Shown here in pieces: positions 1 to 8,126 of a DNA stretch of 8,126 bases. A program made the position numbers and the translations under genes. This DNA comes from Bacteroidota bacterium (GTDB taxonomy: Bacteria; Bacteroidota; Bacteroidia; Chitinophagales; Chitinophagaceae). Position 1 is the first letter of the stretch, and each line of letters begins with the position of its first letter. The notes under the pieces are model-generated. The model saw only the letters and a program-made list of their open reading frames with translations, ran no database searches and was not told the origin of the DNA. Location: the NCBI GenBank assembly GCA_023427575.1, contig JAEZAY010000036.1, positions 1 to 8,126 of the forward strand, given 5' to 3'.

Positions 1-104
1 TCAGCCTGATTACCATTCAGCAGGGTATTAATATTCCGTTACAGGATCCTATACATGGCGAAGATCGGAATGATGTAATGATAAGCGCCATTATACCAGC
101 TTAA
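1..104 (+). CDS. C-terminal end of an unidentified protein (5' truncated)
   Basis: The frame beginning at base 3 is open from the window edge to a TAA at 102-104, giving 33 residues that end in DVMISAIIPA. The other two forward frames stop within the first 30 bases. The composition (isoleucine-rich strands, a polar GEDRND turn) is protein-like and could be a terminal beta-strand region, but I do not recognise the family and assign no function. It runs toward the acyl-CoA dehydrogenase, with a possible terminator hairpin between the two. Because only 33 codons are visible, a chance open frame cannot be excluded. Confidence 0.5.
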   Translation, partial: SLITIQQGINIPLQDPIHGEDRNDVMISAIIPA

Positions 105-123
105 AATTTCAGTAAGTGAAAAG

Positions 124-159
124 TGTCAGGCTGTTAGCTTGGACAATTCAGGCCTGACA
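124..159 (-). terminator. Inverted repeat between convergent genes, possible terminator
   Basis: TGTCAGGC at 124-131 is perfectly complemented by GCCTGACA at 152-159, around a 20-base loop. It lies just past the stop of the acyl-CoA dehydrogenase and past the stop of the left partial gene, where a terminator is expected. On the minus strand the stem is followed by a moderately T-rich stretch (ACTTTTCACTT). There is no T tract on the plus strand, so it fits better as a terminator for the dehydrogenase. The loop is long and the T tract imperfect, so termination is inferred. Confidence 0.45.
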
Positions 160-175
160 ATGAAGAAATGGATAC

Positions 176-1330
176 TTATTTCAGGATATTTCTGCTGATA
201 ACTATGCGCTGAATCTCACTGGTGCCTTCATAAATCTGGGTAATCTTCGCGTCGCGCATCAGTCGTTCAACATGGTACTCTTTCACGTATCCATATCCGC
301 CATGGATCTGGACCGCTTCGGTGGCCGTCCACATCGCGGTTTCCGATGCGAATACTTTAGCCATGGCGGCACTTAATGTATAGTCTTTACCCTGGTCTTT
401 TTCCCAGGCAGCGCGCATGCATAAAAGCCGGGAAGCCTCAATTCTGGTAGCCATATCTGCCAGCTTGAACTGGATGGCCTGGTGCTGGGCAATCTCTTTA
501 CCGAAGGTTTTTCTTTCCTTTGAATATTTCAGTGCCAGTTCATAGGCTCCGGATGCAATTCCCAAAGCCTGCGCGGCAATACCAATTCTACCCCCGTCAA
601 GGGTTCCCATGGCGAAACTAAAACCAAAACCATTTTCACCGATCATGTTTTCTTTTGGAACTTTCACATCCTGAAACATGATGCTGTGGGTGTCGCTACC
701 CCTGATCCCCAATTTATTTTCCTTGGCGCCCACTGTTACACCCGGCCAGTCTTTTTCTACAATAAATACATTGATGCCACGGCTCCCTTTTGAGATATCG
801 GTTTGGGCCATCACCAGATAGACGGAAGCTGAATTTCCATTGGTAATCCAGTTTTTGGTGCCGTTCAGTAAAAAATAATCGCCCTTGTCTTCCGCAGTTG
901 TTCGTTGAGAAGTGGCGTCGCTGCCGGCTTCCGGTTCGCTTAAGAGAAAGGCGCCAATATACAGCGCATCGTCTTTTTTCCCCTGTGCCAGCGGCGTAAG
1001 GTATTTTCTTTTCTGATCTTCATTGCCATACTTCTGCAAACCCCAGCATACCAGTGAATTGTTTACGCTCATACTCACGCTTACACTGGCATCGATCTTG
1101 CTGATTTCTTCCATGGCCAGCACATAACTAACGGTATCCATCCCGGCTCCCCCATACTCGGGGTCAACCATCATTCCCATAAAGCCGAGATCGGCCAGTT
1201 TCATTATCTGTTCATGCGGAAATTTTTGATGTTCATCCCGCTCAATTACGCCGGGTAAACATTCTGTACGGGCGAATTCCCTGGCAGCATTGCGAATCAT
1301 TAATTGTTCTTCGGTAAAATCCAGATGCAT
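176..1330 (-). CDS. Acyl-CoA dehydrogenase (short/medium-chain type)
   Basis: A cytoplasmic FAD enzyme that makes the alpha,beta double bond in an acyl-CoA thioester and passes electrons to electron-transfer flavoprotein. The 384-residue product has the family's usual length and order: N-terminal helical domain, middle beta domain with the signature FLLSEPEAGSDA (128-139) and WITNG (161-165), then the C-terminal helical domain with QIHGGYGY (341-348) and QIYEGTSEIQR (365-375). E368 in IYEGTSEIQ matches the catalytic base of short- and medium-chain enzymes, rather than the earlier glutamate used by isovaleryl- and long-chain types. The chosen ATG at 1330 starts MHLDFTEEQ, a typical family N-terminus. 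An in-frame TTG at 1354 is rejected because it falls inside a TAATTTTG promoter element. The exact substrate (butyryl-, branched- or medium-chain CoA) cannot be read from sequence. No ETF or thiolase gene is adjacent. Confidence 0.95.
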   Translation of the reverse strand: MHLDFTEEQLMIRNAAREFARTECLPGVIERDEHQKFPHEQIMKLADLGFMGMMVDPEYGGAGMDTVSYVLAMEEISKIDASVSVSMSVNNSLVCWGLQKYGNEDQKRKYLTPLAQGKKDDALYIGAFLLSEPEAGSDATSQRTTAEDKGDYFLLNGTKNWITNGNSASVYLVMAQTDISKGSRGINVFIVEKDWPGVTVGAKENKLGIRGSDTHSIMFQDVKVPKENMIGENGFGFSFAMGTLDGGRIGIAAQALGIASGAYELALKYSKERKTFGKEIAQHQAIQFKLADMATRIEASRLLCMRAAWEKDQGKDYTLSAAMAKVFASETAMWTATEAVQIHGGYGYVKEYHVERLMRDAKITQIYEGTSEIQRIVISRNILK

Positions 1331-1351
1331 GTATTGTATTTTATAGAGAGG

Positions 1352-1385
1352 CAAAATTAGCAGAATAGATGGAAAAAACTAACAA
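1352..1385 (-). promoter_or_regulatory. Candidate Bacteroidetes-type promoter for the acyl-CoA dehydrogenase
   Basis: Reading the minus strand, TAATTTTG at 1359-1352 matches the Bacteroidetes -7 consensus TAnnTTTG at every fixed position. A TTG at 1385-1383 lies 23 bases upstream, at the long end of the 17-23 base spacing described for Flavobacterium promoters. Transcription would begin near 1346, leaving a leader of roughly 15-17 bases before the ATG at 1330. The assignment is by motif only. Confidence 0.5.
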
Positions 1386-1422
1386 CTGTTTGCATAAATG
1401 AAAAATGATCATTGCCATTTTG

Positions 1423-1430
1423 TATCTTCG
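1423..1430 (+). promoter_or_regulatory. Candidate -7 promoter element for the arginase gene
   Basis: TATCTTCG matches TAnnTTTG at five of six fixed positions and sits directly before the arginase start. No good TTG lies 17-23 bases upstream (ATG at 1398-1400 is the nearest form). If used, transcription would start near 1435, only about four bases before the ATG at 1439. A 10-base palindrome, AATGATCATT (1404-1413), lies just upstream, where a regulator could act. Confidence 0.4.
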
Positions 1431-1438
1431 GTATCTCC

Positions 1439-2386
1439 ATGAAGAACATTAAGTTAATCGAGATACCTTCCGAGATTGGCGCAGGCACCAGAGGGGCAAG
1501 CCTTGGAATTGATGCCATTAAGATTGCGGCGATGGATTTTATGAGTAATTTTTTTATTCATTTTCCTTCAGAGAAAATTCCGCATGAAAATAAGCTATTG
1601 TATGAACCGATCGAATCGCCCTATGCCAAAAGGATAAAAGGCATTGCCGCACTGTATGAAAAAGTTAGCAAGGCCGTCAGTGAATCGATGAAGAACAATT
1701 TTTTTCCGGTGGTGCTGAGCGGGGATCACAGTATGGCCGGCGCTACCATTGCCGGAATTAAAATGGCGCGACCCAACGGTACGCTGGGGGTGATCTGGGT
1801 AGATGCTCATGCCGATCTGCATACGCCCTATACTACCCCTTCCGGTAATCTTCATGGAATGCCCCTGGCGGCAGCGATCAATGAAGACAATGAAGAGTGT
1901 TCAGTTCATGAACTGGATGAAGAAACCGTGAAACAATGGAATTTTTTGAAAACGATTGGTAACATCGCCCCCAAGGTTTCGCCTGAACACGTGGTTTTTA
2001 TCTCCCTCCGTGATTTTGAAAAAGAGGAAAAACACCTGATCGACAAATATGGAATGAAGGTCATTTCCACCAGCGAGGTGCGGCGGAAAGGACCTGAAAA
2101 TATTGTCAGAAGCGTTACCCGCTATCTTTCTGAATGCACGGATATTTACATCAGCTTCGATGTAGACAGCCTGGATTCGGCCATTTCAAAAGGTACCGGC
2201 ACTCCGGTATCAAACGGGCTCCGGGAAAGAGAGGCCGAAGACCTGATCAGCAAGTTTATGCAAAACCGGAAGGTCTGCTGCTTTGAAATTACGGAAGTGA
2301 ATCCCACGCTCGATAAAGAAAATCTGATGTCGGAAATCGCCTTTAATATTCTGCAGCGAAGCGTGAATGTTCTGCTGATGAGTTGA
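1439..2386 (+). CDS. rocF: Arginase-type ureohydrolase
   Basis: A manganese ureohydrolase, most likely arginase (L-arginine to L-ornithine plus urea), cytoplasmic, 315 residues. Metal ligands are all present: H97 in SGDHS, D122/H124/D126 in DAHADLHTP, and D241/D243 in SFDVDSLD. H139 in SGNLHG and E286 in EITEVNP match the catalytic histidine (H141) and guanidinium-binding glutamate (E277) of mammalian arginase I. GNLHGMPLA and TGTPV separate it from agmatinase and formimidoglutamase. Two substrate-contact positions differ: N130 is replaced by H128, and D183 by E194. T135 and S137 are kept as T133 and S135. The ATG at 1439 is preferred over an in-frame TTG at 1412, because the latter would add nine residues encoded across a probable promoter element. 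No ornithine-using gene is adjacent. Arginase is the best call; a related guanidino substrate is possible. Confidence 0.85.
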   Translation: MKNIKLIEIPSEIGAGTRGASLGIDAIKIAAMDFMSNFFIHFPSEKIPHENKLLYEPIESPYAKRIKGIAALYEKVSKAVSESMKNNFFPVVLSGDHSMAGATIAGIKMARPNGTLGVIWVDAHADLHTPYTTPSGNLHGMPLAAAINEDNEECSVHELDEETVKQWNFLKTIGNIAPKVSPEHVVFISLRDFEKEEKHLIDKYGMKVISTSEVRRKGPENIVRSVTRYLSECTDIYISFDVDSLDSAISKGTGTPVSNGLREREAEDLISKFMQNRKVCCFEITEVNPTLDKENLMSEIAFNILQRSVNVLLMS

Positions 2387-2410
2387 ACTAACGGGAATCA
2401 GCAACCGCAT

Positions 2411-3319
2411 TTACTTTCCGGCCTGTTCATTCTTTCTCCGGTCCATATCTTCCAATGCCGCTTCAAATCCCATGGGACTGTAATCAAGATCTTTTTTGGC
2501 CTTACTGATATTAAATCCGGTGCGTGGAGGTCTTTTTCCCGGCTGCGTAAAAAGGGTACTGTTTGTTTCTTCAATATACTCCACCGGTAATTTATAATAT
2601 ATGGCTGTTCTGATGGCCATTTCGTAAGGACTCATTGTATCGGCTCCGGAGATATGATAGATCCCGGATTTTCGGCCTTCCAGTATCTTATGAATTCCTT
2701 TTACCAGATCCATTACATAGGTTGGCGTCCGCAACTGATCGGAAACAACCCGAATGGTTTTACCGGATTCCAGATTTTCTTTCACCCAGGTTAAGATATT
2801 GGGCCTGGTTCCCTCCACTGTATTGCCATAAACCAGAACGGTGCGCACAATCGCCCAATCCAGTCCGGATTCCATTACCGCCTGCTCCGCCGCCAGTTTG
2901 GTACTGCCGTAATAGTTAACAGGTGATGGCTGATCTTCTTCCTTATAAGGTCCGCTTAAACCGTCGAATATAAAATCGGTGGAAACATAGATCAGCCGGC
3001 TGGCCGTAACCTTTGCCGCATCTATTAAAAACCGGGTGGCTGAAACATTAATATTATAACAAGCCTGTTTATTTTCTTCACTGGTATCGACCTGGGTCAT
3101 GGCGGCCGCATGTATGATCAGGTCGGGTTTTAACTCGAGAACCAACTCATTCAAACGAACCCCATCCGTAATATCCAGTTCGGAATATTGAAAAGCTCCG
3201 GCGCCATCGATCCGGCATTTTCCCGTACCGATTGCCGTTATATCGTGGTTCCAGCGAATCAGTTCATGCACCAGATGCTGCCCCAATAATCCATTTGCGC
3301 CAGTGATAAGAATCTTCAT
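2411..3319 (-). CDS. RmlD-like NAD(P)-dependent sugar-nucleotide reductase (extended SDR)
   Basis: A 302-residue extended short-chain dehydrogenase/reductase closest in pattern to dTDP-4-dehydrorhamnose reductase (RmlD), which reduces a 4-keto sugar nucleotide. The N-terminus carries the Rossmann motif TGANGLLG (6-13). HAAAMTQVD (70-78) is the usual strand-4 region, STDFIFDG (113-120) matches the RmlD STDYVFDG motif, and Y137/K141 in YYGSTK form the YxxxK pair. DQLRTPTYVMDL (194-205) matches the RmlD substrate-domain motif. Length is normal. No rmlA, rmlB or rmlC lies nearby, so the sugar substrate is unproven and another epimerase/reductase-like role is possible. It follows the prolyl oligopeptidase in the same direction with a 77-base gap. 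I found no convincing TAnnTTTG promoter in that gap, so read-through from the upstream gene is plausible. Confidence 0.85.
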   Translation of the reverse strand: MKILITGANGLLGQHLVHELIRWNHDITAIGTGKCRIDGAGAFQYSELDITDGVRLNELVLELKPDLIIHAAAMTQVDTSEENKQACYNINVSATRFLIDAAKVTASRLIYVSTDFIFDGLSGPYKEEDQPSPVNYYGSTKLAAEQAVMESGLDWAIVRTVLVYGNTVEGTRPNILTWVKENLESGKTIRVVSDQLRTPTYVMDLVKGIHKILEGRKSGIYHISGADTMSPYEMAIRTAIYYKLPVEYIEETNSTLFTQPGKRPPRTGFNISKAKKDLDYSPMGFEAALEDMDRRKNEQAGK

Positions 3320-3396
3320 TTAAATCGTTTTAAAATTCATTCTTTCGAAATGACCCAGTTGTTAATAGTGGATCTCAACTTTCGTATTTTTATTTT

Positions 3397-5544
<2,148 letters not shown>

Positions 5545-5563
5545 AAGTGAAAAGTTGTACCGG

Positions 5564-5571
5564 CAAGTTTA
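5564..5571 (-). promoter_or_regulatory. Candidate -7 element for the prolyl oligopeptidase gene
   Basis: On the minus strand TAAACTTG matches TAnnTTTG at five of six fixed positions. It ends 19 bases before the ATG at 5544, which would give a leader of about 14 bases. No TTG is found 17-23 bases upstream, so this is a weak assignment based on one element and position. Confidence 0.3.
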
Positions 5572-5595
5572 CTAATTTTTCAGCGGAGGGGGACC

Positions 5596-5627
5596 TAATT
5601 TTGTATCAAAACAAAACCTTACTTTTA
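5596..5627 (+). promoter_or_regulatory. Candidate promoter elements for pfkA-pyk
   Basis: Two overlapping possibilities are visible. TAATTTTG at 5596-5603 is a full match to TAnnTTTG but has no TTG at the right distance upstream. Alternatively the TTG at 5601-5603 could act as the -33 element for TACTTTTA at 5620-5627, which misses only the final G; the spacing of 16 bases is one short of the usual range. Transcription would start near 5609 or 5632, giving a leader of roughly 80-105 bases before the ATG at 5715. That is longer than the leaders predicted for the neighbouring genes. Confidence 0.4.
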
Positions 5628-5649
5628 CGCCGCTTAAATAAAAAGGTTA

Positions 5650-5669
5650 AACATTTTTTAACATTTCTT
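5650..5669 (+). repeat. Tandem 10-base repeat in the pfkA leader
   Basis: AACATTTTTT (5650-5659) is followed immediately by AACATTTCTT (5660-5669), nine of ten bases identical. GTTAA at 5646-5650 and TTAAC at 5658-5662 also form a small inverted repeat with a 7-base loop over the first copy. The pair lies 45-65 bases before the pfkA start, downstream of the candidate promoters. It may be a protein-binding or leader element, or only low-complexity AT-rich sequence. Confidence 0.5.
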
Positions 5670-5714
5670 GCCAATTGTTGAAGATTTTAAAAATAACTCA
5701 AGAGAATTCATTAC

Positions 5715-6698
5715 ATGGCAAATAAGGTGACTAAAATAGGCGTCATGACCTCCGGTGGCGACGCTCCGGGAATGAATGCGGCCATACGGGCTGTAGTCAG
5801 AACAGGGATTTATAACGGACTGGAAGTATTCGGTATCATGCGCGGTTATAGCGGAATCATTGAAAACGATATTGTACCCATGCATTCGCGCAGCGTGGCC
5901 AACATTATTCAGCGTGGCGGAACGATTTTAAAAACGGCCCGCTGTAAGGACTTTCTAACGCCGGAAGGCCGGAAAGTCGCTTATGATAATTTGCGCAAGA
6001 TCGGAATTGATTCCCTTGTAGTAATTGGTGGTGATGGGTCATTTCGCGGCGCTGATATTTTCAGCCGTGAATATGATATTCCATGCATCGGAATCCCGGG
6101 TACCATTGATAAGGACATTGCGGGAACTGATTTTACCATCGGCTTCGATACGGCAGTAAATACAGCCGTAGAAGCTATAGACAAGATCCGCGATACTGCC
6201 GATGCCCATGACCGGCTTTTTATTATTGAAGTGATGGGAAGAGATGCGGGTTATATAGCACTGCACAGTGGGATCGCAACCGGTGCCGAGAATATTCTGA
6301 TGCCCGAACGGAAAACAGATATCGAAGAACTTGTAAACAGCCTGATGGAAAAAGAACGCCGTAAAAAAATGGTGAACCTGGTGGTTGTTGCCGAAGGGGA
6401 AAATTTTGGCGGCGGTGATGAAGTGGCAAAATTTATAAAAGACCGGTTACCAAAAATGGAAACCAGGGTAGCAATCCTGGGGCATATCCAGAGGGGCGGT
6501 TCACCTTCCTGTCTCGACCGGCTGATTGCCAGCAGAATGGGTTATGCGGCCGTTGAATCCCTGATTGAAGGTCGGCATAACGTGATGGTAGGCATCGTCA
6601 ATAACCGGATTCATTATACAGCACTTGAAAAGGCGGTGAAAGCAAAACAACGGGTAAATGAAGAATGGTTCAAGATTGTGAAGATCCTGGCCAGCTAA
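5715..6698 (+). CDS. pfkA: ATP-dependent 6-phosphofructokinase
   Basis: Phosphorylates fructose 6-phosphate to fructose 1,6-bisphosphate, the committing step of glycolysis; a cytoplasmic enzyme, normally a homotetramer. The 327 residues (E. coli PfkA has 320) contain SGGDAPGMNA (13-22), GGDGS (105-109), PGTIDKD (128-134) with catalytic D132, MGRDAGY (174-180) and GHIQRGGSP (256-264). Glycines at G108 and G129, where pyrophosphate-dependent enzymes carry Asp and Lys, point to ATP as phosphoryl donor. R25 and R29 match the E. coli effector-site arginines (R21, R25), and a basic patch at 214-218 sits near the E. coli K213 region, so ADP/PEP-type allostery is likely retained. Unlike the E. coli TIDND motif, the asparagine is K133 here. 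It is the first gene of a probable pfkA-pyk operon; pyk begins 65 bases downstream. Confidence 0.97.
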   Translation: MANKVTKIGVMTSGGDAPGMNAAIRAVVRTGIYNGLEVFGIMRGYSGIIENDIVPMHSRSVANIIQRGGTILKTARCKDFLTPEGRKVAYDNLRKIGIDSLVVIGGDGSFRGADIFSREYDIPCIGIPGTIDKDIAGTDFTIGFDTAVNTAVEAIDKIRDTADAHDRLFIIEVMGRDAGYIALHSGIATGAENILMPERKTDIEELVNSLMEKERRKKMVNLVVVAEGENFGGGDEVAKFIKDRLPKMETRVAILGHIQRGGSPSCLDRLIASRMGYAAVESLIEGRHNVMVGIVNNRIHYTALEKAVKAKQRVNEEWFKIVKILAS

Positions 6699-6705
6699 AC
6701 AAAAG

Positions 6706-6717
6706 GCAAAGCTTTGC
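6706..6717. repeat. 12-base perfect palindrome between pfkA and pyk
   Basis: GCAAAGCTTTGC is self-complementary over 12 bases and lies eight bases after the pfkA stop. As RNA it could form only a 4-bp stem with a 4-base loop and has no following T tract, so it is a poor terminator. It could be an operator, an mRNA-processing site or chance. The overlapping AAGCTTTG (6709-6716) is one base from TAnnTTTG but has no matching -33 element. Confidence 0.5.
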
Positions 6718-6763
6718 ATGGCCGATAAACTCTATTAAAGAATACCAAACATAAACGAATTAT

Positions 6764-8126
6764 ATGCCCAAAGATCTTTCGAAGTACATGCACGAACAAA
6801 TGGACAAGGCCGCCGGACTTGCCCACAGTTCGCACAGAACGAAAATAGTTGCCACAGTAGGACCGGCCTGCGACACATTTGAAAAATTACTGGAGCTGGT
6901 AAAAGCAGGTGTCAATGTTTTTCGCTTGAACTTTTCACATGGCGGCCATGAAGATAAATTGCAGATCATTCAACATATCCGCAAAATAAATGATACGGAA
7001 CCTTATAATATCTCCATTCTTGGCGATCTGCAGGGACCAAAACTGAGAGTTGGAGAAATTGAAAACAATGCGCTGGAAGTGGCACCCGGCGATATACTCA
7101 CTTTTACCAATGAGAAAGTGGTTGGAACCCTTGAGCGGATCTATGTTTCCTATCCCAATTTGCATGCAGATGTAATTGTTGGCAATAAGATCATGATCGA
7201 CGACGGGAAACTGGAAGTTAAAGTGGTAAGCATTGAAAAGAATAATGACGTAAAGGTGGAAGTTACCATGGGCGGCATTATTTCTTCTAAAAAAGGTATT
7301 AATCTGCCGGATACTAAAATTTCACTTCCTGCCATCACGGAAAAGGATCATAAAGACCTGCAGTTTATCCTGGAGCAAAAGCTCGACTGGGTTGCGCTTT
7401 CCTTTGTTCGCAATGTGAAAGACATTACGGAGCTGCGGGAAAAAATAGATGAAGCAAAAAGCAAGACCAAGATCATCGCTAAAATTGAAAAGCCCGAAGC
7501 GCTTACCAATATCCGTGATATTATAATCGAGTCGGACGGGATCATGATTGCCCGTGGCGATCTGGGAGTTGAACTGCCGATTGAGCAGGTGCCTTTAATC
7601 CAGAAGCAGATCATCCGGAAATGCCTGCATCGTGCCAAGCCGGTAATTGTTGCCACGCAGATGATGGAAAGTATGATCGACCGCAGCAAGCCAAACAGAA
7701 GTGAGATCACCGATGTGGCCAATGCGGTGCTGGAGGGAACCGATGCGGTGATGCTTAGTGGTGAAACGGCCACCGGCAAACATCCGGTACTGGTAGTGGA
7801 AACCATGCGGAAAATTATTACCCAGGTGGAAAGAACCGACTATCGTTATAACCTGGAAGATCAACTGATTCCCCAGCCGCATTCACCCTCTTTCCTCAGT
7901 GATGCGATCTGCTATAATGCCTGTAAGCTGGCCAGAGATACCAGGGCCCATGCGCTGGTGGGCATGACCCAAAGCGGCTATACTGCGTTTATGCTTTCCA
8001 GTTATCGGCCTGAATCGCCGCTGTATATTTTCTCCAAAGAGAAAAGCCTGATCAATCAACTGAGTTTGAGCTGGGGCGTTCGTGCCTTTTATTATGCGGA
8101 AGAAGAGAGTGTGGATACCATCGTAC
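6764..8126 (+). CDS. pyk: Pyruvate kinase (3' truncated by window end)
   Basis: Transfers phosphate from phosphoenolpyruvate to ADP, giving pyruvate and ATP, the last step of glycolysis. The frame from the ATG at 6764 stays open to the window edge: 454 codons and no stop, so only the end of the C-terminal domain is missing. Motifs are RTKIVATVGPA (25-35), RLNFSHG (54-60), GDLQGPKLRVG (87-97), IAKIEKPEA (238-246), MIARGDLGVELP (261-272) and VATQMMESM (296-304). K240, E242, D266 and T298 match the catalytic lysine, metal ligands and threonine of rabbit muscle enzyme (K270, E272, D296, T328). The L89/Q90/K93/V96 pattern is that of potassium-independent kinases. There is a roughly 25-residue N-terminal extension; M9 and M13 are possible alternative starts. 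It lies 65 bases after pfkA, probably on the same transcript. Confidence 0.97.
   Translation, partial: MPKDLSKYMHEQMDKAAGLAHSSHRTKIVATVGPACDTFEKLLELVKAGVNVFRLNFSHGGHEDKLQIIQHIRKINDTEPYNISILGDLQGPKLRVGEIENNALEVAPGDILTFTNEKVVGTLERIYVSYPNLHADVIVGNKIMIDDGKLEVKVVSIEKNNDVKVEVTMGGIISSKKGINLPDTKISLPAITEKDHKDLQFILEQKLDWVALSFVRNVKDITELREKIDEAKSKTKIIAKIEKPEALTNIRDIIIESDGIMIARGDLGVELPIEQVPLIQKQIIRKCLHRAKPVIVATQMMESMIDRSKPNRSEITDVANAVLEGTDAVMLSGETATGKHPVLVVETMRKIITQVERTDYRYNLEDQLIPQPHSPSFLSDAICYNACKLARDTRAHALVGMTQSGYTAFMLSSYRPESPLYIFSKEKSLINQLSLSWGVRAFYYAEEESVDTIV

Noticed and set aside
1396..1413. Possible ARG box (arginine repressor site) upstream of arginase
   Set aside because: TGAA and a partial ATTCA-like half are present, but the sequence departs from the TGAAT-wwww-ATTCA pattern at too many positions to claim it.
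1412..1438. TTG at 1412 as the arginase start
   Set aside because: It would add nine residues not typical of the family and span the likely -7 element. The ATG at 1439 gives MKNIKLIEIPSE directly before the first conserved region.
2635..2919. A 94-codon plus-strand frame inside the reductase gene
   Set aside because: It is antisense to a well-supported SDR gene. The product is rich in proline and arginine with no motif, as expected of a shadow frame.
3357..3380. AGTTG/CAACT inverted repeat between the oligopeptidase and reductase genes
   Set aside because: The stem is only 5 bp with a 14-base loop, and no T tract follows on the minus strand, where termination would be needed.
7348..7806. 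A 152-codon open frame on the minus strand
   Set aside because: It lies entirely opposite pyk, whose motifs are unambiguous. Its serine/isoleucine-rich product has no recognisable domain, so it is an antisense shadow.

Overview
The window looks like ordinary chromosomal DNA from a Bacteroidetes species, probably near the Chitinophagaceae/Sphingobacteriia. Three things suggest this: TAnnTTTG-type -7 elements upstream of several genes, the lack of strong Shine-Dalgarno sequences before the starts, and the character of the proteins (a signal-peptide prolyl oligopeptidase, and a pyruvate kinase with a 25-residue N-terminal extension). The species assignment is inference. No mobile element, RNA gene, CRISPR array or phage gene was seen.

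Layout from left to right. Positions 1-104 hold the last 33 codons of an unidentified rightward gene. It converges on a leftward acyl-CoA dehydrogenase (176-1330), with an 8-bp inverted repeat between them that may be a terminator. A 108-bp divergent promoter region separates the dehydrogenase from a rightward arginase-type ureohydrolase (1439-2386). The arginase converges, with only 24 bp between stop codons, on a leftward RmlD-like short-chain dehydrogenase/reductase (2411-3319). Upstream of that, in the same orientation, is a secreted S9A prolyl oligopeptidase (3397-5544). A 170-bp divergent promoter region then leads to rightward pfkA (5715-6698) and pyk (6764 to beyond the window end).

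Functionally there are two themes. The right end is a glycolytic pair: 6-phosphofructokinase and pyruvate kinase, the two irreversible and usually allosterically controlled steps, lie head to tail 65 bp apart and are probably co-transcribed. The left and middle part is catabolic: fatty or branched-chain acyl-CoA oxidation, arginine breakdown to ornithine and urea, and periplasmic cleavage of proline-containing peptides. The sugar-nucleotide-type reductase has no pathway partners here, so its substrate is open.

I do not see a novel multi-gene system. The most useful observations are residue-level: a pyruvate kinase carrying the signature of the potassium-independent group, an arginase with two changed substrate-pocket positions, a TTG start for the dehydrogenase that falls inside a probable promoter element, and a very short arginase leader.
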